Part shown: positions 1 to 7,057 of the stretch, one piece after another
Layout: each line of letters starts with the position of its first letter
How positions within the stretch are numbered: position 1 is the stretch's first letter
Origin: Pseudomonadota bacterium
GTDB taxonomy: Bacteria; Pseudomonadota; Alphaproteobacteria; Rhizobiales; Xanthobacteraceae
Reading direction: 5' to 3'
Assembly (NCBI GenBank): GCA_023405565.1
Contig: JAEXXW010000326.1
Span: 1-8,129 of the forward strand
DNA: 8,129 nucleotides
Position numbers and translations under genes: made by a program
The notes under the pieces: generated by a model
Seen by the model: the letters and a program-made list of their open reading frames with translations, nothing else
Told to the model about the DNA's origin: nothing
The model's database searches: none

Positions 1-1
1 C

Positions 2-280
2 CCATGGGATGTGCAGCCGCAAAGCACGATGACCAATGCGACGGTGATGGATACCGTGGCCGGTGTTGATGGTCAGACCATCACGGTGAAGTACAAGGAC
101 GGTGAGAAGAAAATCATCGTGCCGAAGGAGGCGCCGGTCGTCACCTATGTGCCGGGCGCCATGGCCGATCTGAAGCCGGGGGCAAAAATCTTCATTATCG
201 CAGCGATCCCGCAGCCGGATGGTTCGTTCACCGCAGCGCGTGTGAATGTCGGCAAGGATGGTCTGACGCCGCCGATGTAG
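2..280 (+). CDS. Hypothetical small beta-rich protein, 3' part only
   Basis: The reading frame is open back to the window edge (codons for P-W-D-V-Q-P-Q-S precede any Met), so this is probably the C-terminal part of a longer gene; a start at GTG 11 or ATG 29 is possible but less likely. The visible 92 residues alternate short hydrophobic strands with charged turns (DTVAGVDGQTITVKYKDGEKKIIVP, then LKPGAKIFIIAAIPQPDGSF) and end in KDGLTPPM. This resembles small OB-like or DUF5666-like beta-barrel exported proteins common in Bradyrhizobium-type genomes, but I cannot assign a function. No signal peptide can be judged because the N-terminus is missing. It converges with the DUF3422 gene across 16 bases, with no convincing terminator hairpin between them. 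Confidence is good that it codes and low on its role. Confidence 0.72.
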   Translation, partial: PWDVQPQSTMTNATVMDTVAGVDGQTITVKYKDGEKKIIVPKEAPVVTYVPGAMADLKPGAKIFIIAAIPQPDGSFTAARVNVGKDGLTPPM

Positions 281-296
281 CGTCCTTCGCCCGCTG

Positions 297-1637
297 TTAA
301 ATCTCTTTCCCTATGTGATGACTGCGGATGCGGCGCACTGTCCACCAGATCGCAAAGATGGCGATCGGCACGAATGCTGCTGTCGCGAGGGTCGGCTCGA
401 TCGGCCAGCCGGCATCATGCGCGCCTTTGACGATATAACCGAACAGGCCGACGACATAATAGCTGATGGCCGCGACCGACAGTCCTTCCACCGTTGCCTG
501 CAGGCGCAATTGCAGGCGCGTCCGCGCATTCATCGATTTCAGCAGATCCTGATTTTGCTGCTCGAGTTCGACATCGACGCGCGTGCGCAGCAGATTGGCC
601 GCCCGCGCGAGTTTGCGCGAGAGGTTGGCCTGACGCTCTTCAGTCGTGGCGCAGGTGCGGATCGCAGGCGCCATGCGGCGTGCGAGAAAGGACGACCATG
701 TCGGCAGGCCACCGACCTTGCGCTCGCCGATGATCTTCAGCCGGGTCTGTACGATCTCGTCATAGGCGCGGCTCGCGCCGAACCGGAACAGGCTGGCCGC
801 CGCGCCGGCCTCAAGCTCCGCAGCCAGCGCGGTGAGTTCGTCCAGCATGCGGCTGTTGTCCGCAAGAGCGGTGTTGCCCCGCAATTCTCCCGTGAGCTGG
901 GCGAGCCGTCTTTCGATCCGGTTGATGGATGGTGCCAGTTCCTGGGCCTTTGGCAAGCCGAGCAGAGCCAGCGTGCGATAGGTTTCAAGTTCCAGGATAC
1001 GCTGAACGAGAGCGCCCGCGCGTTCGCGACCGAGGCCCCGGTCAAGCACGAGAATACGAATGAAGCCGGCGGCATCCGGTTGAAAATCGGTCGCATAGAC
1101 AGCGGTGCCATCCGAATTTTCCGCTACTGCCAGGCTCGCGCGATTGAAGTACCGTTCGACGGCGTAACGACCGGGCGTATCGGTCAGCAGATGCAAATCG
1201 ACGGCGACCAGCAGAGGTCCAGGTTGTGGCACCGCATTCATCGGAGAAGCAAGCGACGACGCTGTGGGATGAAATGGCGCCGCCGACGGATCGGCTGGCA
1301 GCTCCCAAGTGTAGGTGGTGAATTCCGAATGCTGTTCCCAGCGCAGGGTGGTGCTGCCGAACGAGACATGCAGATGTTTGTCATTGGGACGCGGCGGCTG
1401 CACACCACGCCCGACACAAAGTCTGGTCAGGGCATCGCGGTCGGCCTGAGCCTGATCGCCAACCGTGTCGAAGGCAAAATGCAGAACCCGCGCGGGCGTC
1501 GATAAGGCGGTAAAGGGGCGAGCGTGGACCTCACCCAGAACTGTGGCGCGCAACCGATGCGGGGTCAGTCGCGTTTCGCCGATGATGACATCTGCGCTCA
1601 TGTCTGCCGATCTTGCGCCGTCAGGTGTGGTGTCCAT
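297..1637 (-). CDS. DUF3422 family predicted membrane-anchored protein
   Basis: This 446-residue protein matches the DUF3422 pattern. It has an N-terminal E-V-H-A-R-P motif (residues 36-41), a long soluble middle section with an R-L-L-E-L-E-T-Y-R-like helical stretch and coiled-coil segments, then two C-terminal membrane helices (about 385-403 and 416-434) separated by a short GAHDAGWPIEP turn, and a basic tail. The family is annotated as membrane-anchored with no established biochemical role. The frame is open to ATG 1748, but that would overlap the 3' end of the upstream regulator gene by 89 bases, so I chose ATG 1637, 22 bases after the regulator's stop; ATG 1601 is also possible and fits the motif position in relatives. 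No start has a strong ribosome binding site, which fits translation coupled to the upstream gene. It is probably in one transcript with the cynF-like gene. Confidence 0.85.
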   Translation of the reverse strand: MDTTPDGARSADMSADVIIGETRLTPHRLRATVLGEVHARPFTALSTPARVLHFAFDTVGDQAQADRDALTRLCVGRGVQPPRPNDKHLHVSFGSTTLRWEQHSEFTTYTWELPADPSAAPFHPTASSLASPMNAVPQPGPLLVAVDLHLLTDTPGRYAVERYFNRASLAVAENSDGTAVYATDFQPDAAGFIRILVLDRGLGRERAGALVQRILELETYRTLALLGLPKAQELAPSINRIERRLAQLTGELRGNTALADNSRMLDELTALAAELEAGAAASLFRFGASRAYDEIVQTRLKIIGERKVGGLPTWSSFLARRMAPAIRTCATTEERQANLSRKLARAANLLRTRVDVELEQQNQDLLKSMNARTRLQLRLQATVEGLSVAAISYYVVGLFGYIVKGAHDAGWPIEPTLATAAFVPIAIFAIWWTVRRIRSHHIGKEI

Positions 1638-1659
1638 ACGCCATGGTGGTGGAATTTTA

Positions 1660-3645
1660 TCAATTTGCAATGACGCCGGCGCGGCTTTTTCGCGGAACCG
1701 TGATGCCGAGCGTCTTGATGCGCGAGGCGAGGGTCGTCGGGCGCACATTGAGCAACTCCGCCGCGCCGCCCTGACCGAAGATCTTGCCGCCGCAGGCTTC
1801 GAGCGCGGCCAGGATGTTAGCGCGATCGCGCTCGCGCCGCTCGTCTTCGGTCAGAAGGACGACGCCGTTCTGCCGTGTGGTATGGCGTGTGCTGCCGCCG
1901 GGCAAATCGATGCGCAGGCGTTCATTGCGGGCCAGAATGGCGGCATGTTCGATCACGTTCTGCAATTCGCGCACATTGCCCGGCCAGGCATATTGCGAGA
2001 GCCGGCGCACATCGCCTTCGGTCAACCGCACATCGCCAATTTTCAGCTTGGCGCCCGCGAGCCGCAGGAAATGAGCCGCGAGCAGGGGAATGTCATCGAG
2101 GCGTTCGCGGAGCGGCACCAGTTCCACTGGAAACACGTTCAACCGAAAATAGAGATCCTCGCGAAAACGCTTCTGCCGCACGTCGGCGCCCAGGTCGCGA
2201 TTGGTGGCGGCGATCACCCGCACATTGACATGCCGCGTGCGCGATTCACCAACACGCTCGAATTGTCCCTCCTGCAACACACGCAACAGCTTGCCTTGCA
2301 GTTCCAGTGGGATTTCGCCGATCTCGTCGAGAAACAATGTGCCGCCATCGGCGAGTTCGAAGCGTCCGAGACGATCGCGCAGTGCGCCGGGGATGGCGCC
2401 ACGCGCATGGCCGAAGAACTCGCTCTCGAACAATTCGCGCGGGATGCTGGCGCAATTGACCCGCACAAGCGGGCGATGGTTGCGCTTGCTGGCGTCGTGA
2501 ATGGCACGGGCGATCAGCTCCTTGCCAGTGCCGGATTCGCCGGTAATGAGCACGCTGGCGTCTGTCGGTGCCACCAGCTCGATCTGCCGAATGGTTTTCT
2601 GCATCGGTGCGCTCACGCCGATGATGCCGCGATGATTGCTTTCGCGGCGGATTTCCTCCTGCAGATATTCGTTGTCGAGCTCGAGCTGCTTGCGGAGTTG
2701 TTCGACCTCGGTGAGGGCGGAGCGCAGCTTCTCGTCAGCCTCCTTGCGCTGCGTGACATCGCGAAACACGATCACCGCACCGACGACGCTGCCACGATCC
2801 TTGATCGGGGTCGATTTGTATTCGACGAGGAAGCTCGATCCATCCTTGCGCCAGAAGACTTCATTGTCGACCTGATGCACCGCCCCGTCGCGGAAGGCCG
2901 CATAGATGGGACAATGCATGGCGGGATAATAGGAGCCGTCGGCATGGGTGTGATGCACCAGCGAGTGCATGTCCTTGCCGACGAGCTCTTCCGCCGTCCA
3001 TCCCAGCATGCGCTCGGCCGCCGGATTGACGAAGGTGGTTTTGCCGTCGGCGTTGACGCCATAGATGCCTTCGCCGGCCGCGCGCAGGATCAACTGGTTC
3101 TCGCGTTCGACATCGCGGAAGAAGCGTTCGACCCGCTGCCATTCCTCGATGCCACCGCGCACATAGAGATCTGCTTCGGTATCGGCATTGCGCCGGCGCT
3201 GCGTGGCGAGATCCGTCATCGTCAGCAGGATTTCGGCCGAACTGTCGCGGGTCAATACGCTCGCGGAATATTCCAGAGCCAGTTCATGGCCGTCCGCATG
3301 GCGGGGTTTCAGTCCGCGCGTCCAGTATGCGCCCTTGGCCATCACGCCATCGGTGAAGACGATCAGGGCGGGTAGCTGGCCCGGATGCAGAGCTGTGACG
3401 GCCATGCCGCGCAGGTGTTCGCGGGTATAGCCGAGCAGCCGGCAGGCAGCGGGATTGCCATCGATGATGCGGTCTTCCACCGGCCGCAGCACCAGCATGG
3501 CTTCGGCGCACATTTCGAAGATGCGGCCAAAATCGGCAGCGTCGTTTGTGTTTGCCTGATTTTCGTGCAGCGGAGAATGCATACGTATCGACCCGTTTGT
3601 TGAGCCAATCGCTGCACGATCTGTGCCGTTGTTACGAAATTTCAT
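1660..3645 (-). CDS. cynF: PAS-containing sigma-54 activator, CynF-like
   Basis: This 661-residue protein is a bacterial enhancer-binding protein. In order it has PAS 1 (about 38-150), PAS 2 (about 183-300, with a C-P-I-Y core at 245-248), a coiled-coil linker (303-335), an AAA+ domain (about 338-572) and a Fis-type helix-turn-helix (about 606-646). The AAA+ core is intact: Walker A GESGTGKE (369-376), Walker B GGTLFLDE (434-441), sensor I ending in ATNRDL (480-485), arginine fingers R495 and R501 in FREDLYFRL, and WPGNVREL (554-561). The sigma-54-contacting loop reads GAIPGA (416-421) instead of GAFTGA, which is unusual. It is divergent from cynABDS, whose upstream region has a sigma-54 promoter, so it is the likely cyanate or nitrogen-responsive activator; CynF of Pseudomonas pseudoalcaligenes is the precedent. 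The ligand of the PAS domains is unknown. The start is uncertain: ATG 3645 lies inside a palindrome, and ATG 3582 (residue 22) is the alternative. Neither has a clear ribosome binding site. Confidence 0.9.
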   Translation of the reverse strand: MKFRNNGTDRAAIGSTNGSIRMHSPLHENQANTNDAADFGRIFEMCAEAMLVLRPVEDRIIDGNPAACRLLGYTREHLRGMAVTALHPGQLPALIVFTDGVMAKGAYWTRGLKPRHADGHELALEYSASVLTRDSSAEILLTMTDLATQRRRNADTEADLYVRGGIEEWQRVERFFRDVERENQLILRAAGEGIYGVNADGKTTFVNPAAERMLGWTAEELVGKDMHSLVHHTHADGSYYPAMHCPIYAAFRDGAVHQVDNEVFWRKDGSSFLVEYKSTPIKDRGSVVGAVIVFRDVTQRKEADEKLRSALTEVEQLRKQLELDNEYLQEEIRRESNHRGIIGVSAPMQKTIRQIELVAPTDASVLITGESGTGKELIARAIHDASKRNHRPLVRVNCASIPRELFESEFFGHARGAIPGALRDRLGRFELADGGTLFLDEIGEIPLELQGKLLRVLQEGQFERVGESRTRHVNVRVIAATNRDLGADVRQKRFREDLYFRLNVFPVELVPLRERLDDIPLLAAHFLRLAGAKLKIGDVRLTEGDVRRLSQYAWPGNVRELQNVIEHAAILARNERLRIDLPGGSTRHTTRQNGVVLLTEDERRERDRANILAALEACGGKIFGQGGAAELLNVRPTTLASRIKTLGITVPRKSRAGVIAN

Positions 3646-3665
3646 GATTTACGAAATTTCGTAAC
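3631..3665. promoter_or_regulatory. Double palindrome, probable CynF binding site (enhancer)
   Basis: Bases 3649-3664 form the perfect palindrome TTACGAAATTTCGTAA. The 12-mer TTACGAAATTTC also occurs at 3632-3643, 17 bases upstream, giving a second, half-degenerate palindrome (3631-3648). Seen as a whole, GTTACGAAATTTC (3631-3643) and its exact complement (3653-3665) form a 13-bp inverted repeat with a 9-base spacer. The centre lies about 110 bases upstream of the predicted sigma-54 start at 3758, the usual distance for an upstream activator sequence. Binding by the divergent Fis-type HTH regulator is inferred from position and symmetry. The element also overlaps the first codons of the longest cynF reading frame, so it may serve as an autoregulatory operator. 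Confidence 0.7.
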
Positions 3666-3671
3666 TCTCAA
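3644..3671 (-). promoter_or_regulatory. Possible sigma-70 promoter for cynF (tentative)
   Basis: On the - strand TTGAGA (3666-3671, one mismatch to TTGACA) lies 16 bases from AATCAT (3644-3649, four of six matches to TATAAT). The perfect palindrome fills the spacer, so a bound regulator would block this promoter. If it is real, transcription starts downstream of ATG 3645 and translation must begin at ATG 3582. The -10 match is weak, so this is only a candidate. Confidence 0.25.
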
Positions 3672-3730
3672 GTGCCGATTTTCCGGGGGAATTGGCGTTG
3701 CGGCGGATTGGCCTCTGGCCCCGACTTGGT

Positions 3731-3747
3731 CTGGCATCGACTTTGCT
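3731..3747 (+). promoter_or_regulatory. Sigma-54 (RpoN) -24/-12 promoter of cynABDS
   Basis: CTGGCATCGACTTTGCT matches the consensus YTGGCACGRNNNTTGCW at every defined position except two (T for C and C for G just after TGGCA). The invariant GG (3733-3734) and GC (3745-3746) have the required 10 bases between them, which predicts a start near 3758 and a leader of about 71 bases to cynA. The palindromic putative enhancer lies at about -93 to -127. Such a promoter needs an AAA+ activator, which the divergent gene encodes. I saw no clear IHF site in the GC-rich stretch between the two elements. Confidence 0.8.
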
Positions 3748-3828
3748 CACTCCTCCCTAAAGGTCCGACGTTGCGCTTATCCGCACGCCAAAGGTCCCCC
3801 AGAGGGTTGCTTCAGACGGGAGATATCG

Positions 3829-5220
3829 ATGTCCACATTCGACAATGCATTTGATCCCAAGCGCAGATTGCATTCGGCTGGTTGCTCCTGCGGCCGCCAC
3901 ATCAACGAAGCCGAGCACGCACGCGATGCGCTATTGCAGTGCGCTGCCGTGGAAGCACCACAGAACGACGAGGCGCGCTATGAAGGCGTTGTCGCCTCGG
4001 CCGTCATGCGGGCGATGTTTCCAAAGGATGCGAGCCGCCGGGCTTTCCTGAGATCGGTCGGCGCTTCGACGGCATTGGCTGCGGTCTCGCAGTTTTTCCC
4101 GCTGAAGACAGCGACCGAAGTTTTTGCGCAGGGTGCGCCGCTCGAGAAGAAGGACCTCAAGGTCGGCTTCATTCCGATCACCTGCGCCACGCCGATCATC
4201 ATGGCGCATCCGATGGGCTTCTACACGAAGCATGGCCTCAATGTCGAAGTGATCAAGACCGCCGGCTGGGCGGTGATCCGCGACAAGACCCTGAACAAGG
4301 AATACGACGCGGCGCACATGCTGTCGCCGATGCCGCTCGCCATCACCATGGGAGCCGGCTCGACACCGACGCCCTACACGATGCCAGCGGTGGAGAACAT
4401 CAACGGCCAGGCGATCACGCTGTCAATGAAGCACAAGGACAAGCGCGATCCGAAGTCATGGAAGGGCTTCAAATTCGCGGTGCCCTTCGACTATTCGATG
4501 CACAATTACCTGCTGCGCTATTATCTCGCCGAACACGGCCTCGATCCCGATACCGATGTGCAGATCCGCGCAGTGCCGCCGCCGGAAATGGTCGCCAATC
4601 TGCGCGCCGACAATATCGACGGCTTCCTTGGTCCGGATCCGATGAACCAGCGCGCGGTGTTTGACGGCGTCGGTTTCATCCACATTCTCTCGAAAGACAT
4701 CTGGGAAGGACATCCGTGCTGCGCGTTCGCGGCGTCGAAGGAATTCGTCACCACGATGCCGAACACCTACGCGGCGTTGCTGAAGTCCATCATCGATGCG
4801 ACGGCATTCGCGCACAAGGCGGAGAACCGCAAGCAGATCGCCGAAGCGATCGCGCCGGCAAACTATCTCAACCAGCCGCAGATCGTTCTGGAACAGATCC
4901 TCACCGGCACTTTCGCTGACGGCCTTGGCAGCATCGTGAAGCAGCCGAACCGCGTCGATTTCGATCCGTTCCCGTGGCAGTCCTTTGCGGTGTGGATCCT
5001 GACGCAGATGAAGCGTTGGGGCCAGATCAAGGGCGATGTCGATTATGCCGGTATCGCAAACCAGGTCTTCCTCGCCACCGACACCGCCAAGCTGATGAAA
5101 GAAATGGGGCTGACGCCGCCGACATCGACGACGAAATCGTTCTCCGTCATGGGCAAGACCTTCGACCCGGCGAAGCCGGAAGACTATCTCGCCAGCTTCA
5201 AGATCAAGAAGCCGGCGTAA
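3829..5220 (+). CDS. cynA: Cyanate ABC transporter substrate-binding protein (NrtA/CmpA family)
   Basis: This 463-residue periplasmic binding protein of the NrtA/CmpA/SsuA type should capture cyanate for CynBD. The start is ATG 3829, with GGGAG (3818-3822) six bases upstream. A twin-arginine signal SRRAFLR occurs at residues 69-75, followed by a hydrophobic stretch (about 76-92) and probable cleavage near A100. The mature part begins KDLKVGFIPITCATPIIMA, typical of the family, and contains the GFLGPDPMNQRA segment common to nitrate/cyanate-type binding proteins. A 68-residue extension comes before the Tat motif and carries C-S-C-G-R-H at 19-24 and E-A-E-H at 27-30, a cysteine/histidine cluster that would normally be removed on export. 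Substrate assignment rests on linkage to cyanase; nitrate, nitrite or bicarbonate binders look similar. It is first in the operon, behind a sigma-54 promoter, and separated from cynB by a hairpin. Confidence 0.9.
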   Translation: MSTFDNAFDPKRRLHSAGCSCGRHINEAEHARDALLQCAAVEAPQNDEARYEGVVASAVMRAMFPKDASRRAFLRSVGASTALAAVSQFFPLKTATEVFAQGAPLEKKDLKVGFIPITCATPIIMAHPMGFYTKHGLNVEVIKTAGWAVIRDKTLNKEYDAAHMLSPMPLAITMGAGSTPTPYTMPAVENINGQAITLSMKHKDKRDPKSWKGFKFAVPFDYSMHNYLLRYYLAEHGLDPDTDVQIRAVPPPEMVANLRADNIDGFLGPDPMNQRAVFDGVGFIHILSKDIWEGHPCCAFAASKEFVTTMPNTYAALLKSIIDATAFAHKAENRKQIAEAIAPANYLNQPQIVLEQILTGTFADGLGSIVKQPNRVDFDPFPWQSFAVWILTQMKRWGQIKGDVDYAGIANQVFLATDTAKLMKEMGLTPPTSTTKSFSVMGKTFDPAKPEDYLASFKIKKPA

Positions 5221-5236
5221 GACGACAAACTTTTCT

Positions 5237-5260
5237 CCTCTCCCCGCATGTGGGGAGAGG
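5237..5260 (+). repeat. 9-bp perfect hairpin between cynA and cynB
   Basis: CCTCTCCCC (5237-5245) pairs exactly with GGGGAGAGG (5252-5260) around a six-base loop. This CTCTCCCC/GGGGAGAG element is a dispersed intergenic palindrome in many rhizobial-type genomes. In the cynA-cynB gap (61 bases) it could protect the 3' end of the cynA message or attenuate transcription, giving more binding protein than permease, a common need in ABC importers. No U-run follows, so it is not a strong intrinsic terminator. The role is inferred. Confidence 0.75.
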
Positions 5261-5281
5261 CCATGCACCCGGGCATCATGC

Positions 5282-6121
5282 ATGACACGCTCTCTCACGC
5301 TCCGCGCCGCCATTGTCTCGATTGCGATCTTCGCGCTGTTTATCACCGCATGGCACCTCGCCACGCGCGGAACGGGCACCGTCGCGAATATGGACCCGGA
5401 ATACGCCAAGCTCATGGGCGCGACCGCGACCCAGGGCAAGTCGGCGATGCCGGGCCCGCTCGATGTCGGCAGGAAGCTGTGGGAGCATCTCAATCAGCCC
5501 TTCTATGACAAGGGCCCGAACGACAAGGGTGTCGGCATTCAGCTGGCTTATTCGCTGGCGCGTGTTCTGACCGGCTATTTTCTTGCCGTGATCGTGGCGC
5601 TGCCGATCGGCTTTCTGATCGGCATGTCGCCACTGATGAGCAGGGCGCTCGACCCCTTCATCCAGATCCTGAAACCGATCTCGCCACTCGCGTGGATGCC
5701 GCTCGCGCTCTACACGATCAAGGACTCAAGTCTCTCGGCGATCTTCGTCATCTTCATCTGTTCGGTCTGGCCGATGCTGCTCAACACCGCCTTCGGTGTG
5801 TCGTCGGTGCGCAAGGAATGGCTGAACGTCGCGCGCACGCTTGAGGTCGGGCCGATCCGTCGTGCGTTTACAGTTATCCTCCCTGCCGCAGCACCGACTA
5901 TACTCACCGGCATGCGCATCTCGATCGGCATCGCCTGGCTGGTGATCGTCGCGGCCGAGATGCTGGTTGGCGGAACGGGGATTGGTTACTTCGTCTGGAA
6001 TGAATGGAATAATTTGTCGATTGTGAATGTGATCATCGCGATCGTGCTGATCGGGATGGTCGGCATGGTGCTCGACCAGATCCTTGCGTATTGCGCCAAA
6101 CTCGTGACGTTTCCGGAGTGA
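5282..6121 (+). CDS. cynB: Cyanate ABC transporter permease (NrtB type)
   Basis: This 279-residue inner-membrane protein is of the binding-protein-dependent permease family, probably a homodimer in the CynABD importer. It has a first membrane helix at about 9-27, a periplasmic stretch of about 60 residues (about 28-88, including MDPEYAKLMGATATQGKSAM, a type of insert seen in NrtB-like permeases), then the transmembrane core. The cytoplasmic EAA-like loop is residues 183-201 (V-A-R-T-L-E-V-G, ending V-I-L-P), where the ATPase docks. ATG 5282 is the only sensible in-frame start before helix 1, but its ribosome binding site is poor; the purine-rich GGGGAGAGG upstream is about 21 bases away and inside a hairpin. 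The stop is followed six bases later by the cynD start. Specificity for cyanate is inferred from the operon. Confidence 0.9.
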   Translation: MTRSLTLRAAIVSIAIFALFITAWHLATRGTGTVANMDPEYAKLMGATATQGKSAMPGPLDVGRKLWEHLNQPFYDKGPNDKGVGIQLAYSLARVLTGYFLAVIVALPIGFLIGMSPLMSRALDPFIQILKPISPLAWMPLALYTIKDSSLSAIFVIFICSVWPMLLNTAFGVSSVRKEWLNVARTLEVGPIRRAFTVILPAAAPTILTGMRISIGIAWLVIVAAEMLVGGTGIGYFVWNEWNNLSIVNVIIAIVLIGMVGMVLDQILAYCAKLVTFPE

Positions 6122-6127
6122 CGTGGC

Positions 6128-7057
6128 GTGACCGCAGATAATTTCATCTCCATCGAAGCGATCGCCAAGCGTTATCCCGCGCCGAAAGGCACAACGACCA
6201 TCTTCGAGAATCTGTGGCTTTCGGTGAAGCGCGGCGAGTTCGTCTGTGTGATCGGCCATTCCGGCTGCGGCAAGACCACGGTGCTCAACATCCTCGCCGG
6301 CCTCGACGAGCCGACCGAGGGCGCGGTGATCGTCGACGGCCAGGAGATCCGCGGCCCGAGTCTCGACCGCGCGGTGATCTTTCAAGGCCATTCGCTGCTC
6401 CCTTGGCGCAGTGTGCTCGGCAACGTCGCCTATGCGGTGACCTCGAAATGGCGCAAGTGGTCGTCCGCGCAGGTGAACGCGCACGCGCAGACATTCATCG
6501 ACCTCGTCGGCCTCACGGGCTCCGAGCACAAGCGCCCGTCCGAACTCTCCGGTGGCATGAAGCAGCGCGTCGGCATCGCCCGCGCCTTATCGATCGAGCC
6601 GAAAATCCTGCTCATGGACGAGCCGTTCTCCGCGCTCGACGCGCTCACGCGCGGCACGCTGCAGGACGAGGTGCGGCGCATCTGCCAGGAGACCGGCCAG
6701 ACCGTGTTCATGATCACGCATGACGTCGACGAGGCGATCTATCTCGCCGACAAGATCGTGCTGATGACCAACGGCCCCGGCGCGGTGCTGGCGGAGATCG
6801 TCGAGAACCCGCTGCCGAAGGAGCGCTCGCGCCTCGAATTCCACAAGCACCCGCTTTATTACGCTTTGCGCAACCACATCATCGACTTCCTCATCACACG
6901 CAGCCGCACCTTCACGAAGGAAACGCCGGATTTCGATCCGCGTCATGTGCCTCTCATTCGGCCCGGCGCCGCGGAGCCGCAGGTGGTGGCCAGTCCTGGA
7001 GCCTCTCCGTCGTCATTGCCGGGCTTGACCCGGCAATCCACGTCTTCTGTTGCCTAA
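6128..7057 (+). CDS. cynD: Cyanate ABC transporter ATP-binding protein
   Basis: This 309-residue ATPase energises the importer. It has Walker A GHSGCGKT (43-50), Q-loop Q86, signature LSGGMKQR (140-147), Walker B ILLMDE (160-165), D-loop SALD (168-171) and H-loop H198. This places it with NrtD/SsuB/TauB-type ATPases. I chose GTG 6128, with GGAG (6115-6118) nine bases upstream and overlapping the end of cynB, because translation from there gives the full nucleotide-binding domain and the genes are tightly coupled. The C-terminus is odd: residues 295-309 (SSLPGLTRQSTSSVA) are encoded by a dispersed palindromic repeat, and the stop codon (7055-7057) sits in the loop of that repeat's central hairpin. 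The original tail has therefore probably been replaced. The catalytic domain ends well before this, so activity should be retained. Confidence 0.92.
   Translation: MTADNFISIEAIAKRYPAPKGTTTIFENLWLSVKRGEFVCVIGHSGCGKTTVLNILAGLDEPTEGAVIVDGQEIRGPSLDRAVIFQGHSLLPWRSVLGNVAYAVTSKWRKWSSAQVNAHAQTFIDLVGLTGSEHKRPSELSGGMKQRVGIARALSIEPKILLMDEPFSALDALTRGTLQDEVRRICQETGQTVFMITHDVDEAIYLADKIVLMTNGPGAVLAEIVENPLPKERSRLEFHKHPLYYALRNHIIDFLITRSRTFTKETPDFDPRHVPLIRPGAAEPQVVASPGASPSSLPGLTRQSTSSVA

Noticed and set aside
281..296. Possible bidirectional terminator between the two convergent genes
   Set aside because: The 16-base gap has no convincing stem or T-run.
315..1505. 396-codon + strand frame opposite the DUF3422 gene
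   Set aside because: The translation is Arg/Gln-rich and low in structure, without domains. The opposite strand encodes a clear DUF3422 protein with two membrane helices.
1465..3375. 636-codon open frame on the + strand opposite the regulator gene
   Set aside because: It is a high-GC antisense shadow. The - strand protein shows two PAS domains, a full AAA+ motif series and an HTH, while this frame shows no recognisable domain.
4456..5493. 345-codon - strand frame across cynA and cynB
   Set aside because: It is an Arg/His-rich shadow spanning two well-supported genes and their gap.
5726..6529. 267-codon - strand frame across cynB and cynD
   Set aside because: It is a shadow of the permease and ATPase genes, Asp/Arg/His-rich, with no domain.
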